Assembly (NCBI RefSeq): GCF_019139815.1
Contig: NZ_CP077079.1
Coordinates: 1,426,001 to 1,490,000, forward strand
DNA length: 64,000 nucleotides
Source: Pseudomonas asgharzadehiana
Lineage (GTDB): Bacteria; Pseudomonadota; Gammaproteobacteria; Pseudomonadales; Pseudomonadaceae
Direction: 5' to 3'
Shown here piece after piece: positions 25,526 through 34,503 of the stretch. A program made the position numbers and the translations under genes. The first letter of the stretch is position 1. Each line of letters starts with the position of its first letter. The notes under the pieces are model-generated. The model was not told the origin of the DNA. It did not search any database and was given only the letters and a program-made list of their open reading frames with translations.

Positions 25526-26347
25526 TTATGGCTTTGGTTCAGAGCTTAACTGCATGCACTCAAGATATTTTACTTTGTCTGATATTACATCTGCATATAG
25601 TTTGGATAGGCCTGTATCATCCCCTGCGTCAGACTTAAAGTTAGTGCTTTGAAAAGCGGTGTTGTAGATCACCTTGATGCTTTCTTCAGTTTTGAATGAA
25701 TTCTTCTCTACATCGGTGCGCGCATTTTTTTGAAGATTTAGAGCATCTGCGGAAGCGTCTATGTTGATTGTGGCGATGATGTTTTCCGCGATCGCTTTAT
25801 TTTCTAATGTTCTGTAATTTGAAATGCCTTTAGCGATAGCCATTGGAAGGTTTTCATCCGTTAAGCTTTCAGCTGGGGGAGCGATTTTCAATGAATTTAA
25901 ATATGAGGCCCCAGCTTGGGACGCTGAGATTTTCTGAAGGTCATCACCTTTTTTATTAATACTCTCTACATAAGGGATTGCACATCCCAACTTATAGTAG
26001 GCGGAAGAGTAAATTTTTGATTGTTCTTCAAAGTTTCCCCATGACTTAAATCCTAGTGAGGTTAAGATAATGGCTCCAGCTGATTTGTATAGATCAGAAT
26101 GTGAGTCTGTTGCTAACCCTATTGCCCCGACTCCCGCGCCGCCTAGGGCTACTAAGTTCAAGGTGGAACTGTTTAAATTTGCCCCGTTTGCATATTCGGC
26201 CAATTCATTTTGTATGGACATCATCCGACAAATGCTTGGAGTTGCGGAGGTGCATTTTGTAGTGGATAAATCCATTGGGCGAAGATTTTTTCCACTGCAT
26301 CCAAGAAGCATAGTTAGCGATATAAGTAAGATTGTTAGCTTGCTCAT
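25526..26347 (-). CDS. AT-rich putative lipoprotein, moron candidate
   Basis: 273 residues. A lipoprotein signal with lipobox LLGC (Cys17, then Ser, consistent with outer-membrane sorting) is followed by an unrecognised domain with a hydrophobic stretch (LNLVALGGAGVGAIGLA). It is reversed between Q and the lysis genes, is clearly more AT-rich than its neighbours, and is flanked by terminators on both sides. That is the hallmark of an independently expressed lysogenic-conversion gene; superinfection exclusion at the envelope is one possibility. Confidence 0.78.
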   Translation of the reverse strand: MSKLTILLISLTMLLGCSGKNLRPMDLSTTKCTSATPSICRMMSIQNELAEYANGANLNSSTLNLVALGGAGVGAIGLATDSHSDLYKSAGAIILTSLGFKSWGNFEEQSKIYSSAYYKLGCAIPYVESINKKGDDLQKISASQAGASYLNSLKIAPPAESLTDENLPMAIAKGISNYRTLENKAIAENIIATINIDASADALNLQKNARTDVEKNSFKTEESIKVIYNTAFQSTNFKSDAGDDTGLSKLYADVISDKVKYLECMQLSSEPKP

Positions 26348-26462
26348 GTTTATCCCTATTTTTTATAGTGAAGGCAAACTGATATTAGCAGCGTTTTTTA
26401 AGGGTGCTTTTCTATTTGCATGCCTTGGATACGCCGCAATTTGACGTTTTCTAACAACCCTG

Positions 26463-26489
26463 AGCCTCGCCACTGTGCGGGGCTTTTTC
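26463..26489 (+). terminator. Terminator upstream of the lysis genes, likely Q target
   Basis: AGCCTCGC and GCGGGGCT with a six-base loop, then T residues. It lies 17 bp before the holin start, in the position of a lambda tR'-like terminator that Q would override. Confidence 0.78.
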
Positions 26490-26505
26490 GTATCTGGAGG
26501 CCCCT

Positions 26506-26784
26506 ATGGCAGCCCCAGGCAGGAGCAGAAACATGGCCAACCCGACGCCCGAGAGCATCGTAGAGGTGGTGGGTGCGTCAGTGGCCAATAAGGGCATGCT
26601 GGTTGGCGGTGCCGCTGGCATGGTGGGATTTTTCTCACAGGTCAACTGGATCGGTGTGGCCGGTGTTGTTGTGGCGGTGCTTGGCCTGCTGATCAATCTG
26701 TACTTCCAAGTGCGTAAGGATCGCCGGGAACACGCCGAGAGTCAGGCGCGTATCCAGGCCCTGCGCGAACAGTGCCGATCATGA
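26506..26784 (+). CDS. Phage holin
   Basis: 92 residues from ATG 26506 (GGAGG upstream). Two hydrophobic segments (GMLVGGAAGMVGFFSQV and WIGVAGVVVAVLGLLINLYF) with a charged C-terminal tail (VRKDRREHAESQ) give a class II-like topology. Forms membrane holes and triggers lysis. Overlaps the endolysin start (ATGA). Confidence 0.88.
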   Translation: MAAPGRSRNMANPTPESIVEVVGASVANKGMLVGGAAGMVGFFSQVNWIGVAGVVVAVLGLLINLYFQVRKDRREHAESQARIQALREQCRS

Positions 26785-27296
26785 GCCCCGTCATCCGCCA
26801 GCGTATCGCTGTTGCCATCCTTGGCATGAGCGCCGCCGGCTTCGCAACTTGGCAGGCCAGCGAGGGCTATACGCCTGTTGCGATCATCCCCACCAAGGGC
26901 GACGTTCCCACCATCGGCCACGGCTCCACTCGATACGAAGACGGCACGCCAGTCCGCATGGGGGACACCATCACCCCGGCCCGCGCCGAGATCCTGGCCC
27001 GCAACCTGAACAGCCAGGCAGAGAAGCAGTTCGCCGCGTCACTGCCGGGTGTCACGCTGCATCAAGCTGAGTTTGACGTGTACATGGACTTCATTGGCCA
27101 GTACGGCATTGGCACCTGGCTCAAGGGCTCCCCTCGCCGTGACCTGCTGGCCGGCAACTACGCCCAGGCCTGCCACGACCTGCTCAAGTATCGCTACGCC
27201 GCTGGCTTCGACTGCTCCACGCCGGGCAACAAGCGCTGCGCCGGTGTGTGGGCTCGCCAGCTTGATCGCCACGCCAAGTGCATGGACGCGCAATGA
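26781..27296 (+). CDS. SAR endolysin (GH24-type muramidase)
   Basis: 171 residues from ATG 26781. An N-terminal signal-arrest-release segment (about 8-26, RIAVAILGMSAAGFATW), rich in Gly/Ala, is followed by the catalytic Glu28 in QASEGYTP and the GDVPTIGHGST motif (Thr45), as in R21-like lysozymes. It cleaves peptidoglycan after release from the membrane when the holin fires. Confidence 0.9.
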   Translation: MSPVIRQRIAVAILGMSAAGFATWQASEGYTPVAIIPTKGDVPTIGHGSTRYEDGTPVRMGDTITPARAEILARNLNSQAEKQFAASLPGVTLHQAEFDVYMDFIGQYGIGTWLKGSPRRDLLAGNYAQACHDLLKYRYAAGFDCSTPGNKRCAGVWARQLDRHAKCMDAQ

Positions 27297-27748
27297 GGAT
27301 CACCCTCGGCATCTGCGCCGCGCTCGCCGTTGGCCTGCTGCTGGCGTTGTGGCGCCTGGACCATGTCAGCGCCAAGCTTAATGCCTCAACAGAGCGTGTA
27401 GGCGTGCTGGAGGCTGCCAACGCATCACGCAAGAACACCCAACGCCTGCTGGCCCAGCTGGATACCGAACATACAAAGGCTCTGACCGATGCCCAGACCG
27501 CTAACAACCAGCTTCGTACTGCTGTCGCTACTGGCGCTCGCCGGCTGTCAGTCAAGGCCACCTGTCCCGCCGTGCGAACCGCCGGCACCACCACCGGCCT
27601 GGATCATGCAGACGCGCGAGCCGAACTTGACCCAGCGGCTGGAGCAAGAATTATCGCCATCGCCAACGACGGTGACGAAGGACTGATCGCCCTGCGCGCG
27701 GCACAGGACTACATCACCGCCGTATGCCTGAAGGGAGGCACCCAATGA
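27293..27748 (+). CDS. Rz inner-membrane spanin
   Basis: 151 residues from ATG 27293, overlapping the endolysin stop. N-terminal transmembrane helix (ITLGICAALAVGLLLALW), then a coiled-coil (LNASTERVGVLEAANASRKN), and the family ending GDEGLIALRAAQDYITAVC. With Rz1 it fuses inner and outer membranes in the last step of lysis. Confidence 0.9.
   Translation: MRITLGICAALAVGLLLALWRLDHVSAKLNASTERVGVLEAANASRKNTQRLLAQLDTEHTKALTDAQTANNQLRTAVATGARRLSVKATCPAVRTAGTTTGLDHADARAELDPAAGARIIAIANDGDEGLIALRAAQDYITAVCLKGGTQ
27489..27686 (+). CDS. Rz1 outer-membrane spanin lipoprotein (embedded in Rz)
   Basis: 65 residues in a different frame wholly inside Rz. Signal with lipobox LAGC, then a proline-rich mature part (SRPPVPPCEPPAPPPAW). 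This is the classic embedded Rz1 arrangement. Confidence 0.9.
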   Translation: MPRPLTTSFVLLSLLALAGCQSRPPVPPCEPPAPPPAWIMQTREPNLTQRLEQELSPSPTTVTKD

Positions 27749-27957
27749 TCAAGTACCGAGTCAAATCCGCCAATGAAGTTCACGAGGTGATGGCTGTCAC
27801 GTTCATCCAGGGCGTTGACCTGCGTCTGATTGGTGAGGGCGGCTCAGTTGTTGCCATATTCGCCTCGTTCGAATGGCTCAAGGTCATCCCCGCCGAGACG
27901 GCGCCAGTTGTTGAGCCTGAGCCGTCCACCGAAAAGCTTGAGCTGGCCGGTGAGTGA
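27745..27957 (+). CDS. Small hypothetical protein
   Basis: 70 residues from ATG 27745 (GGGAGG upstream), ATGA-coupled to Rz. Beta-rich start (MIKYRVKSANEVHEVMAVTF) and an acidic Pro-rich tail. Unknown. Confidence 0.62.
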   Translation: MIKYRVKSANEVHEVMAVTFIQGVDLRLIGEGGSVVAIFASFEWLKVIPAETAPVVEPEPSTEKLELAGE

Positions 27958-28574
27958 TGACTGACAAGCAGCCAACCGACTGGGAGCGGATTGAACAGCT
28001 TTACCGAGCCGGCGTGTTATCCGTCCGAGAAATCGCCGCAGCGTGTGGCGTCTCCCATACCGCGATCAATAAGCGGGCCAAGGCAGGCAGTTGGGAAAGA
28101 GACCTTAAGGCGAAGATCCAGGCTAAGGCCGATTCGCTGGTTTCCAAAGCAGAGGTTTCCAAGCAGGTTTCCACAGAGGCGCTGGCAACCGAGCGCGGAA
28201 TCGTTGAGGCGAATGCTCAAGTCATTGCTGGTATCCGCATTGGGCACAGGACTGACATTGGTCGGTACCGAAAGCTGGCCAACAAGCTGCTGGACGAGCT
28301 GGAAGGCGTCACTGATAACCGTGAGCTATTCGAAGAGCTTGGCGAGATCCTGCATAACCCAGAAGACCCACGCTTGAGCGATGCCTATCACAAGGTGATT
28401 GGGTTGCCATCCCGCACCAAGACGCTCAAGGAGTTGGGAGAGACGCTGAAGAACCTGATCGCCCTGGAGCGTCAGGCCTATGACGTCGGCGCCGAGAAAC
28501 CAGGCGATGACCGCAGTCAACTGACGGAAGAAGAACTTGATCGCAGAATCGCCAAGCTCGCAGGCCAGGGCTGA
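27957..28574 (+). CDS. Terminase small subunit
   Basis: About 205 residues (a GTG one codon earlier is possible). N-terminal HTH (LYRAGVLSVREIAAACGVSH...AINKRAKAGSW) that would recognise packaging-site DNA, then a helical oligomerisation region. Lies directly upstream of the large terminase, overlapping it by 38 bp. Confidence 0.85.
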   Translation: MTDKQPTDWERIEQLYRAGVLSVREIAAACGVSHTAINKRAKAGSWERDLKAKIQAKADSLVSKAEVSKQVSTEALATERGIVEANAQVIAGIRIGHRTDIGRYRKLANKLLDELEGVTDNRELFEELGEILHNPEDPRLSDAYHKVIGLPSRTKTLKELGETLKNLIALERQAYDVGAEKPGDDRSQLTEEELDRRIAKLAGQG

Positions 28575-29997
28575 CAAGCTTGAGCTATTGGCGCTGCTTG
28601 AGGAAAAGGCGCGCAGGGATGCACAGAGGCGGCACCTGCTCCAGTTTGAGACGCTTTACGAGTGGCAGCGCAAGTTTGTAAGGGCTACGGCTGATCACAC
28701 GTCCTGCATGCTCATGGCGGCAAACCGAGTGGGCAAGACGCGCACCGGGCTGACAGTTGATGCCATGCACCTGCTGGGCGATTACCCCGAAGACTGGGAG
28801 GGCCACGCATTTGACCATGCGCCGATGTGTTGGCTGCTGGGGTTCTCGATGGAGAAAACCCGCGACCTGCTCCAGACGCCGCTGTTCGGCACGCTGGAAG
28901 GCGGCAAGTGGACTGGCGGGTTAATCCCCGCTGATCGAATCATTGCGCATCTGTCTGCTACCGGAACATCAGGGGCAATGCGTCAGATCACTGTCCGGCA
29001 CAAGTCCGGCAGTCAATCAACAGTGCAGTTCTGGTCATACAGCCAGGGCCAGCACGCAATCATGGGTGACAGCGTCGACTGGTATCACATCGACGAAGAG
29101 CCACGAGACAAAGCGATCTACCCGCAAGTGCTGACTCGTACTGCCACCGGTGATGGCGGCCAGGGCGGTCGGGGAATTTTGACGTTCACCCCGGAGAACG
29201 GCCGAACCGAACTGGTTGTTCAGTTCATGGACTGCCCTGCCGAGGGCCAATACATCCAGCGCGCTACCTGGGCTGATGCACCGCACTTAACCGCTGACAC
29301 TCAGCGCAAGCTGCTTGGCATGTATCCCGAGTGGCAGCGCGACATGCGTTCGAAGGGGCTTCCGTTGCTTGGTACTGGGTTGATATTCGACTTCTCCGAT
29401 GAAGACATTAAGTGCCAGCCGTTCCCTTGTCCGCCGCACTTCTACGTCATCAACGGCATGGACTTCGGCTGGGATCACCCGCAAGCACACGTTCAGCTGT
29501 GGATCGACATCGAGTCGGATGTGATCTACCTGGCCCAAGCCTGGAAGAAGTCGCGCGTCACGCCATCAACCGTGTGGGGCACCGTCAAGGCTTGGGCTGC
29601 AAACATCCCCACTGCATGGCCATCTGACGGCCTGCAGTCTGAGAAATCATCGGGCGAACAGCAGAAGAAGGCCTATGTCGATGCCGGCTGGCAGATGCTC
29701 GACGTGCATGCCACCTGGGCTGATGGTGGTGTCGGCGTGGAAATCGGCTTGGTTGAGCTTTACGAGCGCATGACCACAGGCCGTTTCAAGGTGTTTTCGC
29801 ACCTGTCTGACTTCTTCGACGAGAAGATGAGTTACCACCGGGATGAGAACGGAAAGATCGTCAAGTTGAATGACGACATCCTTTCGGCCACCCGTTACGC
29901 ATACATGATGCGCCGCTTTGGTCAGCAGCGCTGGCAGCTTGAGTCAAATGACTCGGGCAAATTCCAATCCGAATACGACCCTTACGCGAGTAACTGA
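28537..29997 (+). CDS. Terminase large subunit
   Basis: 486 residues from a TTG start; a shorter start after 28574 cannot be excluded. Packaging ATPase with a Walker A-like AANRVGKT (61-68), Walker B region DWYHIDEEP and a C-terminal nuclease domain beginning NGMDFGWDHPQA with further acidic residues (LNDDILSATRYA). Similar in build to the terminases of epsilon15/BPP-1-like podoviruses. Confidence 0.93.
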   Translation: MIAESPSSQARADKLELLALLEEKARRDAQRRHLLQFETLYEWQRKFVRATADHTSCMLMAANRVGKTRTGLTVDAMHLLGDYPEDWEGHAFDHAPMCWLLGFSMEKTRDLLQTPLFGTLEGGKWTGGLIPADRIIAHLSATGTSGAMRQITVRHKSGSQSTVQFWSYSQGQHAIMGDSVDWYHIDEEPRDKAIYPQVLTRTATGDGGQGGRGILTFTPENGRTELVVQFMDCPAEGQYIQRATWADAPHLTADTQRKLLGMYPEWQRDMRSKGLPLLGTGLIFDFSDEDIKCQPFPCPPHFYVINGMDFGWDHPQAHVQLWIDIESDVIYLAQAWKKSRVTPSTVWGTVKAWAANIPTAWPSDGLQSEKSSGEQQKKAYVDAGWQMLDVHATWADGGVGVEIGLVELYERMTTGRFKVFSHLSDFFDEKMSYHRDENGKIVKLNDDILSATRYAYMMRRFGQQRWQLESNDSGKFQSEYDPYASN

Positions 29998-29998
29998 C

Positions 29999-30355
29999 AT
30001 GTGCGGAAAGAGCATTAAGAAATTGGTCAACAAGGTGGTCAAGCTCGACCCGTTGCGCGGTGGTGACGTCATCCTTGAAGGCATGGGATTGCCGAACATG
30101 TTCGGTGAGAACACTGGCATGTTCAACAAAGCTGAGCGCGAGAAGGCAGCAGCAGAGGCGGCCGCTGGCGCCGCAGGCTCTACCGAATCGACGGCGGTGG
30201 CAGCCACTACCTCAAGCGACTCAGTACAGGCCGCTGTCGAGGCTGAGCGCAAACGCCGCCTTGCCCAGTCGGGGCAGAACGGCACCATCTTGACCGGATC
30301 TTCTGGCCTGCTTGGTGGCGCCAGTACCGGGCAGAAAACGTTGTTGGGGGTGTAA
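29999..30355 (+). CDS. Hypothetical protein between terminase and portal
   Basis: 118 residues from ATG 29999. Short basic N-terminal part (CGKSIKKLVNKVVKLDPLRGG), then an Ala/Ser/Thr-rich low-complexity region with a charged helix. The final LTGSSGLLGG segment is like short proteins at this position in BPP-1/epsilon15-like phages. Role unknown. Confidence 0.6.
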   Translation: MCGKSIKKLVNKVVKLDPLRGGDVILEGMGLPNMFGENTGMFNKAEREKAAAEAAAGAAGSTESTAVAATTSSDSVQAAVEAERKRRLAQSGQNGTILTGSSGLLGGASTGQKTLLGV

Positions 30356-30356
30356 G

Positions 30357-32051
30357 TTGGCCGACTCCCTGCGCGAACGCTGCGAGAAGCGCTACACCGC
30401 TCTCAAGAGCGAGCGCGACAGTAATTGGCTGCCTGAGTGGAAAGAACTGGGGGACTTTATCAGCCCGCGCTCTGGCCGCTGGTACAACACCGATACGAAC
30501 GACGGCAAGCGCCGCGACCAGAAGATCATCAACCCACAGGCCACGTTTGCGGCTCGTACGCTGGGCGCTGGCATGCACACCGGCATGACCAACCCGTCGT
30601 CGCCTTGGGTGAAGTTTGGAACGCCAGACCCAGGCCTTATGGACTATGCCCCCGTCAAGGAATGGCTGTTTGCAGCAGAGAAGGCTATGCGCGAAGTCAT
30701 GGCCAGGGGCAACCTTTACAGCGTGCTACCAAACCGCTACAGCGAAGAAGGCATATTCGGCACCGCGCCGATGGTTGTTATGCCCGACGACAGCGACTTG
30801 CTGCGCTCGTATCCGCTGGCTGTAGGCAGTTACATGCTGGCCAACAATAGCCGCAACCAGGTGGACACGCTTTACCGTGATTTCCGCATGACTGGGCGCC
30901 AGATGGAGCAGCAGTTCGGCAAGGACAAGATGTCCACCACGGCGCAGAACCTGCTGGCCAGCAAGCCAGACGCCTGGATCGACATCTGCCACGGCATCGA
31001 ACCCAACGATACCCGAGAGAAGGGCCGCAAGGACAACGCCAACATGCCGTTCCGATCCGTGTACTGGGAGAAGAGTGGCGACAAGGATTCAATGCTGCGG
31101 GAGTCGGGATTCAAGGTGTTCCCGGTCATGGCGCCGCGCTGGGATGTGCTGGGTGAAGACGTGTACGGCACCGGCCCTGGCTCAATGTGCATCGGTACCA
31201 CCAAGGCCATCCAGTTGATGGAGCGCCGCAAGGCCGAATTGCTTGAGAAGGGCGTGCGTCCACCAATGGGCGCACCCGCCAGCCTCAAGAATCAGCGGGC
31301 TTCCATCCTGCCAGGCAGCATCACTTATCTGAATGACATGCAGGTCGGCGCCAAGTTTGCGCCGTTGTATGAGGTTCAGCCTGCATGGCTTGGCCAGTTG
31401 CGTGGTGAGATCGCTGCCGACAGCTCGATCATCGACACAGCCTTCTTCGTCGATCTGTTCCTGATGATCAGCCAGATGGACAGCGTGCGCACCGCGTACG
31501 AGATCGCAACCCGCAAGGAAGAAAAGCTGCTGATGCTCGGCCCGGTGCTGGAGCGCCAGACCGATGACTTGCTCGATCCGCTGGTCGACATGTACTTCAA
31601 CCAGATGCTGGAGCAATCCATTCCACGCTGGCAGGGGATGTTGCCGGGAGCGCCACTGTTGCCACCTCCACCAAAGGAGCTGGCCAACATGGACTTGCGT
31701 ATCGAGTTCACCAGCATCTTGGCTCAGGCACAGAAGGCTATCGGCGTTTCCAGCATTGAGCGCGCTATTGGGTTCGCCGGCACCGTGGCGGCTACAACCC
31801 AAAGCCTGGAGCCGCTCGATCTGCTTGATGGCGATGAAGCCATGCGCCAGTACTTCGAGCTTATCGGTGTGCCGCCAACTATGGTGCGCGCTGACGATAT
31901 GGTCTCGCAGATCCGCCAGCAACGCGCGCAGCAGCAGCAAGCGGCGCAGATGCAGCAAGAACTGGGTACGGCCATCCAAGGCGCCCAGGTGCTGAGCCAG
32001 ACCGACACCAGCGGCGATAACGCCCTGACCGCGTTGGCAGGTGCTGTGTAA
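30357..32051 (+). CDS. Portal / head-tail connector protein
   Basis: 564 residues from TTG 30357, one base after the previous stop and preceded by GGGGGTG. Podoviral portal of the T7-like head-tail connector family: MADSLRERCEKRYTALKSER and EWKELGDFISPRSGRW near the start, GAGMHTGMTNPSSPW near residue 75, and a Gln-rich C-terminal tail. Twelve copies form the DNA entry vertex. Confidence 0.9.
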   Translation: MADSLRERCEKRYTALKSERDSNWLPEWKELGDFISPRSGRWYNTDTNDGKRRDQKIINPQATFAARTLGAGMHTGMTNPSSPWVKFGTPDPGLMDYAPVKEWLFAAEKAMREVMARGNLYSVLPNRYSEEGIFGTAPMVVMPDDSDLLRSYPLAVGSYMLANNSRNQVDTLYRDFRMTGRQMEQQFGKDKMSTTAQNLLASKPDAWIDICHGIEPNDTREKGRKDNANMPFRSVYWEKSGDKDSMLRESGFKVFPVMAPRWDVLGEDVYGTGPGSMCIGTTKAIQLMERRKAELLEKGVRPPMGAPASLKNQRASILPGSITYLNDMQVGAKFAPLYEVQPAWLGQLRGEIAADSSIIDTAFFVDLFLMISQMDSVRTAYEIATRKEEKLLMLGPVLERQTDDLLDPLVDMYFNQMLEQSIPRWQGMLPGAPLLPPPPKELANMDLRIEFTSILAQAQKAIGVSSIERAIGFAGTVAATTQSLEPLDLLDGDEAMRQYFELIGVPPTMVRADDMVSQIRQQRAQQQQAAQMQQELGTAIQGAQVLSQTDTSGDNALTALAGAV

Positions 32052-32344
32052 TGGCCGAGCAACAACCAACCGAGCAGGAACTGCAGGACATCGCCGACTT
32101 CAAGTGGCTGATGAGCGACCACCGCGGGCGCCGCTTCATGTGGCGAACCCTCGGCCATTGCAAGCTGTTCCAGGGCTCAATAGGCCCCACAGACGCAATC
32201 ACGAACTTCAACGAAGGCCAGCGCAATGTTGGCCTTCTTCTTTTGAGCCAGGTGAACGACCTGACCCCATCGCTGTACGCGGTCATGGCTGCTGAGAACG
32301 CGCCGCAGCCGATCCCCGAACAAACCCAGGAGACAGATGAATGA
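32051..32344 (+). CDS. Bbp19-family phage protein
   Basis: 97 residues, ATG overlapping the portal stop by one base. DFKWLMSDHRGRRFMWRTLG and FNEGQRNVGLLLL match the pattern of the Bbp19 family of Bordetella phage BPP-1, usually encoded between portal and scaffold. Precise role unknown. Confidence 0.75.
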   Translation: MAEQQPTEQELQDIADFKWLMSDHRGRRFMWRTLGHCKLFQGSIGPTDAITNFNEGQRNVGLLLLSQVNDLTPSLYAVMAAENAPQPIPEQTQETDE

Positions 32345-33048
32345 GCCCTTTGATGATGAAGCTGCTTGGCCGCGTGTACATGAACGAGGCACCAGCTGAT
32401 GGCGGGCAGGGTGGCGGTGCTGATGCTCCGGTGCCCGCTCCCGCAGCGGACGCCCCGGCCCCGGCTGCCGAAGGTTCGGTATTGACCCCGCCAGCCCCAG
32501 CGGCTGCACCGGCGCCAGATGCAGCCAAAACCCCTGAGCAGATCCAACAGGACGCCGACGCGGCAGCGAAGCTCAAGGCCGATACCAGCGCGCCCGAGGC
32601 CTACGAGGCGTTCACCCTGCCCGAAGGCATGGAGATGGACGCGGATGTCCTGGGCGAATTCCAGAGCCTGGCCAAGGAACTGAATATTCCACAGGCCAAG
32701 GCCCAGCAGCTGATCGACTTCCAAACCCAGCTGGCGACCAAGCAGGCCGAGCAGTACCAGGCAGCAGTGATCAAGCAGGGCCAGGACTGGGCGGCGTCCA
32801 TCAAAAGTGACCCTGAAGTAGGCGGTGAGAACTACGACAAGAGCGTAGAGAGCGCCATCAAGGTCATTCAGTCCTTCGGCGACCCGGCATTGACCGAGCT
32901 GCTGAATACCTCCGGGCTGGGCAACCACCCGGCCCTGTTCAAGTTCTGCCACCGCATCAGCTCGGCTATCTCGGAAGACAAGTTCGTCATGCCCGGCAGC
33001 CAGACCAACGCACCGAAAGAAATGAGCATCATCGACGCCTTCAAGTAA
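32341..33048 (+). CDS. Capsid scaffolding protein
   Basis: 235 residues. Pro/Ala-rich disordered N-terminal third, then a helical acidic part (FTLPEGMEMDADVLGEFQSL, QAKAQQLIDFQTQLATKQAE). Its composition, size and place directly before the capsid gene fit an internal scaffold. Confidence 0.82.
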   Translation: MSPLMMKLLGRVYMNEAPADGGQGGGADAPVPAPAADAPAPAAEGSVLTPPAPAAAPAPDAAKTPEQIQQDADAAAKLKADTSAPEAYEAFTLPEGMEMDADVLGEFQSLAKELNIPQAKAQQLIDFQTQLATKQAEQYQAAVIKQGQDWAASIKSDPEVGGENYDKSVESAIKVIQSFGDPALTELLNTSGLGNHPALFKFCHRISSAISEDKFVMPGSQTNAPKEMSIIDAFK

Positions 33049-33077
33049 GGCCCTGACCAACCGTAGGAGATACACAG

Positions 33078-34073
33078 ATGGGCATTTTGACCTCTACCAT
33101 GCCGACCTTGCTGGATAAGTTCAGCCGGGAAGACAGCCAGAAAAAGATCATGAAGATCGTCGAGCTGATGGCCAAGCAGAACGATATCCTCATGGACGCC
33201 GAATATCAGGAGTGCAATGACGGCTCCAAGCACAAGACCACCATGCGCTCGGGCATCCCTGAGCCAACATGGCGCCTGTTCAACAAGGGCATTCAGCCAA
33301 GCAAGTCCACCACTGTGCCGGTACTCGATACCACCGGCATGATGGAAGACTACGGCCTGGTCGATAAGGCTCTGGCTGATCTGTCGGGCAACGCCGACGC
33401 CTTCCGCGTATCCGAGAACATCGCCAAGCTGCAAGGCTTCAACAACAAAGCTGCGCGCTACATGTTCTACGGCAACACCGGTTCTGAGCCAGAAGCGTTC
33501 CTCGGCCTGGCGCCACGCTACAACAGCCTGGCAGCAGAATCCGGCGCCAACATCATCGACGCAGGCGGCACCGGCTCCACCAACGCATCGCTCTGGTTCG
33601 TTACCTGGGGCGAAATGACCACGCATTTGCTGTATCCAAAGGGCAGCGTGGCCGGCTTCCAGCACCGCAACCTGGGTGAAGACACCGTCAAGGATGCGGT
33701 TGGCGGCGAATACCAGGCCTACCGCGATCACTTCAAGTGGGACATCGGCATGTCGGTACGTGACTGGCGCGCCAACTCGCGTATCGCCAACATCGATGTG
33801 ACCGCCCTGACCGCCGATGGCGCGACTGGCGCCAAGCTGATCGAGCAGATGATCAAGGCCTATTACCTGCTGGAAAACCCTATGCAGGGTGAGGGCCGTA
33901 CCGTCATCTACGCCAACCGCACCTTGCAAACCTTCCTGCACCTGCAGGCCATGAACTCCAAGAACGTGAACCTGACTATCGGCGAATACGCCGGCAAGAA
34001 GATCCCCGAGTTCCTGGGAATCCCAATCAAGCGTGTTGACGCACTGCTGAACACCGAAGCCCGCGTAGTCTAA
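33078..34073 (+). CDS. Major capsid protein
   Basis: 331 residues, the size of the BPP-1/epsilon15 HK97-fold coat proteins. Helical N-arm (LTSTMPTLLDKFSREDSQKK), SGIPEPTWRLFNKGIQPSKS, and a C-terminal FLGIPIKRVDALLNTEARVV. A good Shine-Dalgarno (GGAG) precedes the ATG. High expression is expected. Confidence 0.88.
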   Translation: MGILTSTMPTLLDKFSREDSQKKIMKIVELMAKQNDILMDAEYQECNDGSKHKTTMRSGIPEPTWRLFNKGIQPSKSTTVPVLDTTGMMEDYGLVDKALADLSGNADAFRVSENIAKLQGFNNKAARYMFYGNTGSEPEAFLGLAPRYNSLAAESGANIIDAGGTGSTNASLWFVTWGEMTTHLLYPKGSVAGFQHRNLGEDTVKDAVGGEYQAYRDHFKWDIGMSVRDWRANSRIANIDVTALTADGATGAKLIEQMIKAYYLLENPMQGEGRTVIYANRTLQTFLHLQAMNSKNVNLTIGEYAGKKIPEFLGIPIKRVDALLNTEARVV

Positions 34074-34110
34074 CGACTGCGTGGTTTTCCTCTATTTCGG
34101 AGAAACCATC

Positions 34111-34503
34111 ATGCTTTTTGACGCAAAGCTGCTCATGTCGAGCGCCCAGGCCATCACCGCCACGGCTGCATCGACCGACATCATCGATCGCGGCGACACC
34201 AAGGATGTGGGTCGCACCGGTGATATTCCGTTGCTGATCCAGGTCGTTGAAGCGTTCAACACCCTGACCAGCCTCACCATCGAACTGCAAGCCGATGACA
34301 ACTCGGCGTTCAGCTCGCCGCGCTCCCTGTTTCAGGTAGTTGTTCCGCTGGCTGATCTGAAGCTGGGCTACCAAACGCCAGTCATCACCCTGCCGCAGAA
34401 GACTGAGCGCTATCTGCGTGTCAACTACACCGTGACCGGCACCGCGCCTACTTTGGGCAAGGTAACCGCCGGCGTGGTCGCTGGAGTACAGACCAATGCC
34501 TAA
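34111..34503 (+). CDS. Bbp16-family capsid cement protein
   Basis: 130 residues from ATG 34111 (GGAG upstream). Resembles the cement/decoration protein Bbp16 of BPP-1 (MLFDAKLLMSSAQAITATAA, TLPQKTERYLRVNYTV). Binds the outside of the capsid to stabilise it after expansion. Confidence 0.8.
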   Translation: MLFDAKLLMSSAQAITATAASTDIIDRGDTKDVGRTGDIPLLIQVVEAFNTLTSLTIELQADDNSAFSSPRSLFQVVVPLADLKLGYQTPVITLPQKTERYLRVNYTVTGTAPTLGKVTAGVVAGVQTNA

